A stretch of 64,000 nt of DNA from Cladopsammia gracilis (lineage: Eukaryota; Cnidaria; Anthozoa; Scleractinia; Dendrophylliidae), in NCBI GenBank assembly GCA_022457155.1, contig JAJGOT010001134.1, forward strand, positions 1 to 64,000, in the 5' to 3' direction. Within the stretch, counting starts at the first letter, position 1, and every line of letters starts with the position of its first letter. The notes beneath the pieces are model-generated. The model was not told the DNA's origin and made no database searches. It saw nothing but the letters and a program-made list of their open reading frames with translations. This document shows, one piece after another, positions 34,785 to 45,616 of this stretch. The position numbers and the translations under genes were made by a program.

Positions 34785-35153
34785 ATTAAAACACGGTGGT
34801 GACTAGAATGGATACTCCAAAATCAGGTTGGACACCTTATTGAGACTTATATAACGGAGTAACTGGTTAGCTTTCAGTTGAGGTTAGGGGCAGCAGTTTA
34901 TATAGTTAAATTTAGGACTAAGCAACCCGAAAAGCTAGGTAGTATAGTGGTACGGTAGGCTATGTAAGCCTAAGCCTAACTGAGGTCACAGGTTCAATCC
35001 TGATTGGGGATTTTAGATTTTCTTTTTTACACTTAAAAATTTATTGAAAATAAATTGTAAGTGTCGACATTACGTTATATAATTCTCAATAAGTGTCCGA
35101 GGTGGTCCAACCTGATTTTGGAGTATCCATTCTAGTCACGACCATTAAAACAC
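34785..35153. mobile_element. MULE-like MITE, 349 bp, with 10-bp target duplication
   Basis: The element body is 34795-35143. ATTAAAACAC flanks it on both sides (34785-34794 and 35144-35153). The ends are inverted for about 38 bp almost perfectly, starting GGTGGTGACTAGAATGGATA, and matching continues to about 65 bp with a short gap. Long TIRs with a 9-11 bp duplication are the hallmark of Mutator-like elements. The insertion is absent from copies A and C. Its centre is tRNA-like. A fragment of the same family lies at 47131-47202. Confidence 0.8.
34933..35009 (+). other. tRNA-like sequence inside the MULE-like MITE
   Basis: A TAGTATAGTGG stretch (34940-34950) fits the Pol III A box. GGTTCAATCC (34991-35000) fits the B box. 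Between them TAGGC-TATGTAA-GCCTA (34956-34972) forms a five-pair stem with a seven-base loop, as in an anticodon arm, whose middle bases read TGT. The acceptor stem does not pair, so I would not call it a functional tRNA. It may have been captured, or be shared with a SINE. Confidence 0.6.
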
Positions 35154-35499
35154 TCCCCCTCTCACTCACTTTCTTTCCCATGCTGCCAGCGGCATTTGAG
35201 TTGCTAGTCTAATGGAACAGGGTGCCCAAGCTCAAATCTGTGCACACAGAGCTGCCTCTCGCTGTTTATAGTAATAATTACTAACAGCAAGAGGCAGCAT
35301 TTTTATATTTAACATGGTGATCATGTCTTTTAAAATCACAATGACACCTCCATATGTCCTGTTAGCAATAAATACAGTGTAATAGCAAACTTAAAAACAG
35401 GAGAATGCTTTTAAATATTACATGTACGTGTCAGCATAACTTAAGCCATCTTTACTTTATTGAGAATACGCATGTAAATTGAGAATCTGTGCTATATGA

Positions 35500-35811
35500 C
35501 AGGGTTCATACTCTTTTCAGTTTTGAAATTCAATGACTTTGCATGACTTTTTCCATGACCTTTTCAAAATTTTCATGACCAAGAGTTCAACAGTTGTTTT
35601 CAAAATTTTATCAAACGACTATTTTTTTTAATTTTTCATCTTGCCTTATTATTCCCACAACGTATGCTGCCTTAGTGATTTTGTACCATGAACATAATTT
35701 TCCATGACTTTCCATGACCCACACTTAAATTCCATGACTTTCCACGCCTGGAAATGAAATTATACAATTCAACAAGACTTTCCAGGTTTTTCCATGACCG
35801 TACGAACCCTG
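35500..35811. mobile_element. hAT-like MITE, 312 bp
   Basis: Ends CAGGGTTCATAC and GTACGAACCCTG are inverted. Inside are many CATGACTTT and TTCCATGAC repeats. TATGA flanks both sides (35495-35499 and 35812-35816). Copy A lacks the insertion at the same intron site. CAGGG ends fit hAT elements, which normally make 8-bp duplications; only 5 bp match here. Confidence 0.7.
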
Positions 35812-36191
35812 TATGAATATACATGTAGGCAAATTCAAGGTGACTCGATCATATACATCTACTAATTAAAAATAACGACAAAACATAAAAATATACATTG
35901 TAAAACTGTTATTAATCTAATATACATGTGTATTGTAAAAGTGTCTGGTACTGTCTGATATTAATACTGTTACCGCACAATGTCTTGTACTCAACCTGGG
36001 TATTAAATCAATAATATTCAGTACACGAACACAATCAAACTTATAATCCAACAATTAAGTTTCAGCTGCTGAACACAATCGAACAAACAAAAAAAAAATT
36101 GGCCAATCAAACACTAATGAACATTCTATTTCCAAACAATTATTATCATTGTTTAGCTCATTTTTCAACGATCTCACCACAGACAACAGTA

Positions 36192-36444
36192 ATCCTCTGT
36201 AGGAAAAAAGATGGCGACTGGTACATTTACCCATAATTCTTAGTGCACAAAAACCTTAACAACGTTCATAAAAATGTAACGAAAAGTTATAAAATCTTCA
36301 AACCTAGTCTACACATTGTCCTTAGTACTGGAACAAATAAATTATTGTAACAAATTTGGCTTTCTTTGTGCCTTATGTGCTGTGTTAGGTCCACAAGGTA
36401 TTGTGGTAAAATGAACAGCCGCCATCTTTTTTCCTACGGTGGAT
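36192..36444. mobile_element. MITE, 253 bp
   Basis: ATCCTCTGTAGGAAAAAAGA at the left is mirrored by TCTTTTTTCCTACGGTGGAT at the right. The next bases (TGGCGACTG / CAGCCGCCA) also pair. It is missing from the aligned copy A intron. Confidence 0.8.
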
Positions 36445-37967
36445 TGTAAAATGATACTTTGAAGATTTCAAGCTTTGATCATACATGTAGCTCTGCTGGT
36501 AATTATAGCAAGCAGTACATGTATTCAATACACACATTATAGTTAAGTTATGTTTAGTTAAACCTGAGTTAAAAAATATACATCATTCTCACTGATATTG
36601 ATGATGCGGCAATTATAAGTGATGTTCTAATAACATTATGTAAAGGTTACTACAATAAGTTATTAGTAAAAGCAGGAATCCAGTAGAAAATTGCAGTCAG
36701 TCTGTTGATGCCCTGTGTTATTAAATGAAGGATAAATAATTTCATGTTCTTTTGATACAGATCAAATAGATTGTTTTCTTATACTGCCAAATGTAGCAGT
36801 CATCCTTGGACAAAATCAAGTTCTGGTCGGCTTTGTTTGATTTCCGAATATACATGTAATCAAACACAATGGAACAATATCAAATGATTTATTTATAGAA
36901 CATTTGATTATGTTTGATTTGTTTAATAATCATTCTCACCCAAAAGTTCTGTGTTCACTTTTTGTTGAATTGTCTAATGCAATTAATTAATCAAACGATT
37001 GCAATTGATTTCGTTTGATTTGATACCGGGGGAGGTGGGGGGGGATGAGTTTTTGGCGAGGAATAAATTACATACACTTTGTAAGTCATAAACAAAAGGT
37101 ATTGATGAACCTTTTATTGCAAAAGTCCACATGATGCATAGATAAACCGTATTGGTTCAGTTTTTATGAATCTCTAACATAGAAAGTTTAAAATTTCAAA
37201 CATTAAAATGTTTGAACGAGATGTCACTGTAGGTGAAAAAAAAAAACCGAATGCAAGGCTGACAGTGACAGCAAATGGACTCATTTAATTATTGGCCTGG
37301 ACACTGTACTGTTTAACTATTCTCCTTCAGTATAGCCTTGACCCTGGGGGAGGCTAATTTGGTTGGCTGAGGTGTTGGCCGTTACATAAATCAGCCTATT
37401 TTATTTCATATACATTGTAATTGTTACAATGTACAGATGGATGGGAGGCCAGAGTTATATTGGGACATTGGTGTGCAATCTCAGAACTTCAAGGTGAAAT
37501 CTAGCCTTACCACCAGCAGTTAAAACAAATTACTAACAAAAAGGCTTTGCTTACACTGGGGCAAAAGTTTGGAATGCATTACCAGATAATATGAAATGTA
37601 AACAAGAAGAATGCATGTTACACCACATTATACTCCTGTAAGTTAAACATTAACTTACAGGAGATAAAAATCTATGGAAGATTTTAAGAAAATTAATTAC
37701 AATGTGGAATCTTTCAATCTTACTAGAGACTTTTAGTTTAACACTTTTTTTTTTGGAATGATCATTTCCATTTTGTTCACAGATATTTAATACATTGCTA
37801 TTTGATGTAAATTATTCTAAGCATTCATTTCTATATATTTAAAAAACATTGTTGTTACATTATAGCTTACAGCTTTTGGGTAGAACAACAGTGCAATGTA
37901 CAATGTAATTTTTGATCAAAGTTTCTGTGGTTAAATAAAGTTTTTTATTTATTTCTATTTAGCCAGA

Positions 37968-38060
37968 TGCAAGTCCAGATGGGGGTCTACATGTTGATAG
38001 AGGTTTAGATGGGATCCGGATGGGGGTCCAGATGGGGGTCCAGAATGGGTACAAAAAGGG
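37968..38060. repeat. Minisatellite of GGGGGTCCAGATG units, copy B
   Basis: Shorter version of the repeat at 19274-19400, in the equivalent position of copy B. Confidence 0.65.
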
Positions 38061-38245
38061 GATCCAGAAGGGGGGGGGGGGTCCATGTTTTGTACCAATA
38101 CCCACCTCCCCAGGGTAAAGTCTGGTACCACAAAGAACAAAGACTATGTTTAATAAAAGGTGTTAAAATATTTTCAATATTCTCAAACTAAAGATGGCAT
38201 ATCATATAAAATATGCCAAAACATACAATGACACCTGTATTTCAA

Positions 38246-38357
38246 TAGGCCATTTCTTAACTTATTTGCATATGAATGAAAACTCATTTTCATATGAAAG
38301 GTTTCGCACCTAGCCTCACTTTGATAGAGAGGCTAAAGGCAACTCGGAAATGGCCTA
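38246..38357. mobile_element. MITE, 112 bp, beside the RING exon of copy B
   Basis: TAGGCCATTTC at the left and GAAATGGCCTA at the right are perfect inverted ends, sharing TAGGCCATTT with the family at 10792. Copies A and C lack it just downstream of the same splice donor. It starts only about 13 bp inside intron 2. Confidence 0.8.
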
Positions 38358-38369
38358 TTTTCAACTTAC

Positions 38370-38562
38370 TTTTGTATCCTGCCTGCACTCAGGGCAAGTT
38401 ATAACATGATCAGATGCTTGTTTCTTCACCAGTTTCACCAGGCATTGTTTACAGTAAGTGTGCAGACATGGTAGAATCTTTGGTTCCTTAAACTGTTCCA
38501 TGCAGATAGCACAAGTTAGTCGCTCATTAACCTCTTCAGGTGCAGCACAGGCCATTGTAAGA
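38370..38562 (-). CDS. TRIM copy B, RING exon
   Basis: ATG at 38555 starts 62 codons of a C3HC4 RING finger (Cys15, Cys18, Cys30, His32, Cys35, Cys38, Cys54, Cys57) that supplies the E2-binding module of the ligase. The acceptor TTTTTCAG lies before 38562, and the donor is AAAA|GTAAGT at 38370. Joined in phase 0 to 32187-30514, it gives a 619-residue protein. The intron next to the donor is open for only two codons, Val-Ser, so intron retention would give a 64-residue RING peptide. It differs from copy C at only two positions (Ile27 and Ala47 against Val and Gly). Confidence 0.88.
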
Positions 38563-39009
38563 CTGAAAAATAAATCACAAATCAAAAAAGATACCAATTC
38601 CGCATTTTTAACTTCTAAAAGGTAATCTGAATGGGCCTTTATTATAAATTGTACATCCTAAAGGCCAACCATCAGTGTGAAGCCAACCAAAAACAATACA
38701 ATGCAATGGGAAATTTTTGAAACTCGAGCTACTATTTACACTTCTGTTAAACCCCTAAATTGATATCCGTTCACTTGAACAGGCATTCTTGATTTAAGTT
38801 AGCTAAAACGATGTGAAAGTACCTCACAGACAAGTTATTTATTATAAGCTTTAAGTTAATACTGGTAGAAGATCGAACACTCGGAGATCGCGGTGTGGTT
38901 CAGTGGTTGTTCGCTGAAAAAATCTTTAACCATTTTAGTTTACTGCAGCTTTTACCGTTAATGGTTACAGTAAATAGCTAAGTAGTATTCAGGAAGAAAA
39001 TGAACTTAC

Positions 39010-39125
39010 TGTTTTGTGGAAAAGAAGTGAATTCTCAGAAAAACTGCAAATTACTTCAAGGTTCAACAAGGAAGGAGTCCAATATCGCGTGAGACAATGC
39101 CCGCTAGGCGTTCTGGGTGTTCTTC
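39010..39125 (-). other. TRIM copy B, 5' untranslated exon
   Basis: The donor ACA|GTAAGTTC at 39010 ends a stretch conserved with copies A and C, including GAGACAATGCCCGCTAGGCG on the plus strand. Intron 1 is then 447 bp. No conserved start codon frame is present. The transcription start is unknown. Confidence 0.55.
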
Positions 39126-39126
39126 T

Positions 39127-39217
39127 TAGCGAGCGTAAAATAGCCGCGCAAAAACTGGGGCGAGACGAGCGCGCGTTCGTCTCGCCCAAGTTTTTGCGCG
39201 GCCATTATCCGCTCGCC
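39127..39217. repeat. Long GC-rich palindrome upstream of copy B
   Basis: GCCGCGCAAAAACT and GGGCGAGACGA are mirrored by TCGTCTCGCCC and AAGTTTTTGCGCGGC around a GCGCGCG centre. Weaker pairing extends outward (GCGAGCG...CGCTCGC). It replaces the sequence found upstream of exon 1 in copies A and C and probably is a foldback insertion. Confidence 0.8.
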
Positions 39218-39489
39218 GCGCCTAATTGCTCGATGGACTAAGCTGGGAAAGAAGGACTGCTCGTCGTCTACCTCCTGTACACAGGTCTACACAGGATAAT
39301 CAAGTGACAACCATTTCCTACATTTCCTCACCTTTATATTTCACCGTTGGGTCGCCTGTGAACTCATGTTCTAAGTATTGTATTTTGTATTTAAACTTGT
39401 ATCAGAACAAGAGGCAAAGTACATTGGAAGATTTCTTTGATTAAGCATCTACAGAACTGTAGCAAATTCAATTTTCTAGTTACAAAACA

Positions 39490-39630
39490 ATACCTCGATA
39501 TTACGAACATTTTGGTTGTTTTTCCGCAAATTCGTTATAACGAGGTTTTCGATTTAACGAACCCTCGATATAACGAACCACTTTCCCCAGTCACTTGGCA
39601 CTTCGTTAAATCGAGGTTCATTGTACTTTT
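39490..39630. repeat. Pogo/Tigger-like TIR fragments
   Basis: Alternating CCTCGATATTACGAAC, TCGTTATAACGAGG and CGTTAAATCGAGGTTCATTG motifs give a foldback of about 140 bp. I recognise this termini type from pogo-like elements; the assignment is from memory. Confidence 0.45.
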
Positions 39631-39969
39631 ACTTTCAAGCCATTGCATCGGAATTAAGGCCCCTGGGTATATCACAGAACTCCTTAAACCTAAAGTTGCG
39701 GGAAGATTTAGTTTATGGATTGCTTTTCTATAGATCCCTCATCACCTATATTACCAGAATCAGATGAGATATACACCCAATTGAAGAAACGTTGTCGGGT
39801 GAAAAGTAAACCATGAACGATGCGACCCAAAGGTTTACTGGGAAGTTGGAAAATTTAATCTTCCTCTGTGACAGAATATACGTTATATTAACACAGGATG
39901 CATAAATCATGCTCTTAAATGTCACAAACAAAGAAAACATCTTGATTATCAAGAAATAGAATATTACTA

Positions 39970-40113
39970 GCTTGCCAATGCTGCCTATCCAGAATCCCAT
40001 TCGGTCTTATCGTTCATTGTTTATGCTTTTCACGAGTCAACGTTTCTTCAATTTGGTGTATAATTATTTTTGTATTGTACGATGGAAGCAAATAAAGTTG
40101 AAGTTGAAGTTGA
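39970..40113 (+). repeat. Possible LINE 3' end
   Basis: TTTTGTATTGTA, AATAAA and a GTTGAA microsatellite (three units) succeed each other, as at the 3' end of L2/CR1-type elements. Upstream coding is not legible. Confidence 0.35.
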
Positions 40114-40359
40114 CGAGCACATTCTTCGTCTGTCATGTGCATGACTGCTTGTTTGAGGGTTTTAATGGCCGAACAAGTAACTAGTTAGTTTGATATTATC
40201 ACGCCCATGAAACCACCTTTTCTCGTCTGAAAACTGTGAATTTGCTTTTCTCTCTAGCTTTTAAGAGTTCAAGTAGAAGGTAACGTGATGCCTTGACCTG
40301 AAATCATTCCCTCCACCTTCGAATTCTCCTAATCGTCCATTGATGAATTGGATGCGGCG

Positions 40360-40724
40360 TGACTCAAGTTGAGTCAGTTAACAACAATTTCAAGGCAGTG
40401 TGTCTCTTCTTTACATTACTACAACGATGAAGGTAACGTCCTTCCCCCAATCCGAACACGTCTGTGCTTGCTGTGTAACTCAAGCTGAGTCAGTAAGCAA
40501 CAATTTCGAGGTAGCCTACGAGTAGCCGTATCAACTCCCCGAAAAAAACGGGTTGGTACGGCAACACGTAGGCTATATATTTCGAAGCAGCGTGTCTCTT
40601 CTTTATATTAGGACCAGGTAAGGTAACGCCACACCTATATGACCTCCAATCTCGATCCAATCATCCCCTCTTCCTTCCCTTATAAATCCGATCAGGTGCG
40701 TACTGAGTGACTCAAGCTGAGTCA
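40360..40724. promoter_or_regulatory. Three repeated palindromes of paired AP-1-type sites
   Basis: TGACTCAAGTTGAGTCA at 40360-40376, TAACTCAAGCTGAGTCA at 40476-40492 and TGACTCAAGCTGAGTCA at 40708-40724 each place two inverted TGAGTCA half-palindromes three bases apart. They are embedded in a degenerate repeat that also shares CAGTGTGTCTCTTCTTTA. bZIP factors of the AP-1/Maf type bind TGAGTCA. No adjacent gene is obvious, so the role is open and they may simply be repeat sequence. Confidence 0.45.
40512..40575. repeat. Small foldback, 64 bp
   Basis: TAGCCTACG...GCCGTA and TACGGC...CGTAGGCTA form a hairpin with a CCCG-A7-CGGG tip. It interrupts the repeat that holds the paired AP-1-type sites. 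Confidence 0.7.
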
Positions 40725-41363
40725 GTTAGTATCAAGTTCGAGGCAAAAATCTACTCATAGCAAAAATATTAGGGCTTGTATGCCAATTTGACAACGGACA
40801 CTCGCTAAGTCCTAAAAATTCAGTTTATGATAAAAAGCCTTTTCTTGTCACTGTGCTCCATTTGTTTGTGATTTGAAGCGGTTTTAGTCCACTTGAACTT
40901 GTAGTAATTGCGCAAATTGTCTATAAGCGCAAACATACGCCATAATACAGAAGTTTTGATTTTCATTCTATTAGAGGTGCCTGCATCGTTGTCGAATTTG
41001 TCTTCGTCACGGCATCGAGATTAGGCCTAGACAGATTCTTCTAGGCAACTTGTGAGCAACTTTTACGATTTTGAGCAACATTTTTTATTCTGTACAACTT
41101 TTCGGAGAGTGAGCGACTTCCCAGCATCTTTTCTAAAAGTTCGCAAATTTTTGGCATATTTTTCACTATCTTTTAATCAAATTCATAAGTAATTGATATT
41201 TTAACACGTTTTCTTTGGAATTTCACAAGAATTTCACTAAAAAATCTCTGGTTTTTTGATCGGTTGGGTATCATGTGTTGATAGGTTCCAAATATGGATG
41301 TCCCGGATGTGACTCCATTATCAGAATGGGTATCATGTGTTAATATTCCTGGTTATCCTGTAA

Positions 41364-41573
41364 TTAGATCAGCTACCTTTTTCCCTTCTATTTTTAAAAC
41401 TTCATATTACCATTAATTTGCATACATTAAAATAATCGAGAACGGATGAATTTGAAGGAGGGTCAAATACTCAAATTTGACCGCAACATGCATTATTTGC
41501 TATGTTAGCAACATGTCTCTTGTTTTATTAGGCCGTGTTTTGTAATTCATTGAGGTCACTTTTACGATTTAGA
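41364..41573. repeat. 210-bp direct repeat, left copy
   Basis: Matches 41760-41969 without indels and with four substitutions seen by eye. Confidence 0.9.
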
Positions 41574-41759
41574 TAGGCCATTTGCACGATGACGTCATTT
41601 GACTACTACTACCAGAATCCTTCAGTTTTTTGTTTTGTAGTGCAAATTAGGGCTATTGTTATTTAAACCGCACTGGGATTCCAAAATTTAAATAAGAAAG
41701 GAAAAACGAAATGAATTCTGGTAGTAGTAGTCAAATGACGTCATCGTGCAAATGGCCTA
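41574..41759. mobile_element. MITE, 186 bp (TAGGCCATTTGCACG family), copy 2
   Basis: Inverted-orientation relative of 10792-10976, with intact TIRs. It occupies exactly the junction between the two 210-bp repeats. Confidence 0.85.
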
Positions 41760-41969
41760 TTAGATCAGCTACCTTTTTCCCTTCTATTTTTAAAACTTCA
41801 TATTACCATTAATTTGCACACATTAAAATAATCGAGAACGAATGAATTTGAAGGAGGGTCAAATACTCAAATTTGACCGCAACACGCATTATTTGCTATG
41901 TTAGCAGCATGTCTCTTGTTTTATTAGGCCGTGTTTTGTAATTCATTGAGGTCACTTTTACGATTTAGA
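41760..41969. repeat. 210-bp direct repeat, right copy
   Basis: Second copy of 41364-41573. Confidence 0.9.
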
Positions 41970-42144
41970 ATTTAATAAACAAGGAAGGAGTTACAGTATA
42001 TAATTAGAGTGATTATGTCAGCAAGCTATTTTTTACATTTTTAAAGCAACTTTCTCGATTTAAGCAACTTTTGAGCAACTCTGAGGTATTTTTTTAGCAA
42101 CTTTTAAACAATTTTTTAGCAGAATCTGTCTAACCCTAATCGAG

Positions 42145-43286
42145 ATGAGACGTAGTGTCTTGTTTTTGCGGTGAGATCGGACGTCAGCATGTTTAAGAAA
42201 CACATCAATACTGTAAAAAGAATAAAATAGTCTGGGGGGTGGGATCGTCGTATCTTTTAGGAGGCAAATATTGTAGATTGGTACCGCCTAGCGTTCTAAA
42301 ATCTAAGCTGGCCACTGTTAGAATTGTTGCAGTACTTTTTAGGGTATTAAGCCGAAAAACGACAGAATATGTCATGTCTTGTTTTAGAATTGGCACCTCT
42401 TAGCAATGAAAATGCATGTGTGCCACGCCCACAAAACGAGATTTTGGCACCTTTTCAGGGTTTTTTTACAAAGATGTAAGTCGATCACCCCGTCGTTTTT
42501 ATATGGGAGTCCCCTCCTGGAAAATAGTCTCCGGTGTGTGGATTGTTGTGTGTCACATTCATAGGATGGGGGGGGGGGGGTCGGTGGAAGTGAGGTCATC
42601 AATGGTCGACTGATCATAGCAGCTGGTATTGGTAACTTTAAATGCTGGTGTCCGACAGTTCTGACAGTTCCTCTGTTATCCAGCTTGTGCGTCCGAAATG
42701 AACACTGTTTATGAGCGCATTTGATCATATTGACATGGAAAACATTATTAAACATTACTGCATAGTAACCGGCGACATAACATTTACCTTATCAGAATTC
42801 GACGATAGTTTCCAGAAAACCAACTCGACGTCTCATATAAACTTAAGTTGGTTTCCTGAAAGCTATTTTCAAATTCTGCGCCGTAGTCCAGTAAGACTGT
42901 GGCTCAACATCAAACTAATTGCAACAAAAACTTTCTCGATGCAATATGAAGGGGATGGATAGCCTAACCAACATACTGAAAGTTCGCCAAAATTCCTTCA
43001 GAGGAACATCTCGAAAATTAAAACTGAATTTTAGAGCGTTTTACCACAGGGTACCCAAGTCTTGAAATATTCAGAAATGCAAAAAAGTCAACGGTCGCTT
43101 TATTTTGTGACGAGATAAGTGTATATATGTCTAATAGGAGTAATTACTCGTTGCTTTTTACAAATTATCACACCAACGCTTATTTATTTACCACAGGGTA
43201 CCCAAATACAAGGAACGTTATAAAATGCATTTAGGAGAAAAACGCAGATAGATGATCGTAGATAGGTCTTTATCAAAAAGCATATG
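42145..43286. other. Intergenic, no gene supported
   Basis: Short frames only. A C/G-rich stretch near 42560-42580 and CCACAGGGTACCCAA at two places (about 43044 and 43190) are the only repeats noticed. Confidence 0.4.
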
Positions 43287-43326
<40 letters not shown>

Positions 43327-43333
43327 AAAAAAC

Positions 43334-43397
<64 letters not shown>
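43287..43397. repeat. AT microsatellite
   Basis: Two TA runs separated by ATGATAAAAAACATA and followed by a second ATGATAAAAAAC. Confidence 0.95.
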
Positions 43398-43400
<3 letters not shown>

Positions 43401-43499
43401 AAAAAACAACAACATCATGTCTGATAAATGTCAATTGTCAGAAAAATTATAGTTTTTCATATCATGATTAACTGCCAATAAATAGAAAGTTTAGGTGCC

Positions 43500-44797
43500 C
43501 CCTTTTAATGCACGTTCTCCTGAACCAGAATCTATTTCTCCAGTGGCAGATCCAGAGGGTGAATAGGGTGGTTAACAAACCCCTTTTCTTAATTTACTCA
43601 GTATATTGTTACTTGAAGTCCCCCCCCCCCCCCCCCCCACCAATTTCTTTGTACTGGCCACTGCCTTTTTAACTTGCTGGATGTACTACTGTCTGTCCTA
43701 AGTTCTCTAGGAGTTTCTTAGATCCCCCATCAGCCGTCTCCTTCAATGAGGTCTAGTACTGGGGAGTTGGTGCAACTCACACCGCGGCAAACTCCACAAG
43801 CTGCAGAGCATTCCAGACCGTTTTTGCGGCATGAGCACCTCCGAGTGCTACAGTCACTCTTACAGCTACAGCGGATCATCTCTAGTAGAGATGCGTGTGC
43901 TGCCGGTAGGGTGGTGCGGATGGGTAGAAGCCTACCATTCTTTGACTCTCAGCCCCATTGTTGCGGTTGCATCTGCTCGATGCCCTTCCATTGTTGGACT
44001 TGTAGATAAACTCTCTGACTGTGGAAACTGGCTGCAGTAGAGGTCGGGGGAAGGTTTTCTGGCTGGACGAATGCACTTCCTGTAGCCACTTTTTGACAAA
44101 ACTTGGTGTACCTTAAAGTTACAGTGTACCTTCGGGGGTGTCTCCAGTATAACAGCTCTAGCGTCTTAAGATTACACTTAATATACCTAAACCCCATATC
44201 AAATTAAAGCTTATAGAGCTGGCTATCTAAATATGGAAACCATTTGGTAATAAAATGAATTGCCAATTTTTACGACGTCTAAATTCGAACGTCCGAATCA
44301 GCTTTAAAACGCTATAACTCAAGCGATTATTGTATTTTGCTAATTTGATTTGTTCTCGGGTTTCCGGACACGAAGCGCTTAAAAAAACGTGTCAGCGATT
44401 TCCCATATTCAGTTGCAGTGAAAAGTTACAGAATATTTTCGAAAAAGGGAGAAAAAAATTGGAATGAACGTACGGAAATGGCTCTTGACGAAAAAGTTTT
44501 CGGAAATAAGAAATTCGTCGACATGTTTTTGTTGATTGTGTGTTACCCTAGCTTCTGTCCAAATTTGAGGAAAATCAAACAAATTCCCCTTGAGTTGTAG
44601 GTAGCTCTTTAAAGTGTCCCGAACAAGCGAAAAATTAACTTTGAGAAAACAGCGCTTAAAAAAACATATCGCTTTATAAAGAAACTCCGCCCACAAAAGT
44701 TATATCGTCATTCCTCCGTCAATTTTCACTATTTTTCGATAATTTTTTTTGGATGAAAGTTCATTCTGTAAACTTTATTTTGACGCCAAAAAAAATT
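43500..44797. other. Region downstream of the PIN-like pseudogene, nothing firm
   Basis: Contains a 20-bp C run near 43620 and overlapping frames at 43746-44076 on both strands without a recognisable domain. The part next to 44798 may be 3' UTR or element sequence belonging to the pseudogene. Confidence 0.35.
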
Positions 44798-45573
44798 TCA
44801 ATAAATTTTCGATCTGAAGGTACACGTTAACCTTAAGGAATCTAGGCTTTCATTCAGGCCACCATTATATAGGCACACCAATGCCTTCTCGCCATCTGCT
44901 ACAATATCATCTTTGGTCACGGAGCTTACGTTGTTGTTAAATACGGTTGCCTGTTCTTGGAAAGTATGGCTGTTCTTTATCTTCTTCAGAGCCATCACCT
45001 TACCGATACCATCAATTCGCGAAGTTGTATCGCAGCCGAGTAGGGCATGCACGAAGAGTATGTTTGAACAGACACATGGCTCCAAAGCTGCCATCGTCTC
45101 CTTTATATTCCATATTCTCCGTGTTTTGCTTCTTTGCTTCGGCTCAGGCTTGAAGAAGAGATCCCGTGCGTCCATTTCACCATAATAGAGTAACAAGACA
45201 AGAAGGTCGGTGTCATCTCCGACGAGAATGGTGCTTTGAGATCGGGCGGCTTCTACTGCGGTCTTAACAATAAGAAGATCTGCATCGCTGCGCGCGTTGA
45301 AGACAGTACAGCCAGCGCTTTCTAACTTCTTTCCAAGAGGAGTAATGAACCTCTGCTTGTTCTCCTTATTTGACAAAAAGTCGTTCTTCTTCAATGTGAT
45401 AGGCATACCAGGGTCGAACAACACTGGCGGTGCGTTGGAACTTGGTCGTCTCTCGTGAGTGCAATCCTTCGTGGTAGGGCCATCCTTGTAACCATCGAAC
45501 ACGACTGCGGCGTTTCCTTATCTTCTTTGTACATACTGAACGTACAAAAGGCAGACTTCTTCATAAGAGGCAC
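44798..45573 (-). pseudogene. PIN/XPG-like nuclease-fold protein of a multi-copy family, C-terminal part
   Basis: The main frame, 234 residues from 45502, has FDGYKDGPTTKDCTHERR, then NKQRFITPLGKKLESAGC, then a nuclease-like core DADLLIVKTAVEAA and TILVGDDTDLLVLLLYY. After that comes CSNILFVHALLGCDTTSRIDG, with the acidic residues arranged as in PIN/XPG-type folds (D..., DDTD, GCDTTS). A neighbouring frame (to 45573) carries the preceding residues FCTFSMYKEDKE, so a frameshift lies near 45508. I recall abundant uncharacterised cnidarian proteins of this type, often repetitive, so the family may be mobile-element derived. The nuclease assignment rests on motif pattern only. Confidence 0.6.
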
Positions 45574-45616
45574 CGTTTGACCAAGGAATTCGATGGATAG
45601 ATAGTCAGATAGTCAA

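Larger units (their letters stand above)
32188..38369 (-). other. TRIM copy B, intron 2 (about 6.2 kb)
   Basis: Donor GTAAGT at 38369 and acceptor TTAG at 32188 are clear. The intron aligns in patches with copies A and C and carries private insertions described separately (minisatellite, MULE-like, hAT-like, two further MITEs). I see no other exon in it. Confidence 0.75.
41020..42140. mobile_element. Non-autonomous TIR element, 1121 bp, with internal duplication
   Basis: The left end ATTAGGCCTAGACAGATTCT and right end AGAATCTGTCTAACCCTAAT are inverted with few mismatches. CGAG lies directly outside both ends (41016-41019 and 42141-42144). Both arms repeat GAGCAACTTTT motifs. The middle holds a 210-bp direct duplication separated by a MITE. 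No transposase frame. Confidence 0.7.

Noticed and set aside
43218..43452. Tyr-Ile repeat frames on both strands
   Set aside because: AT microsatellite artefacts.
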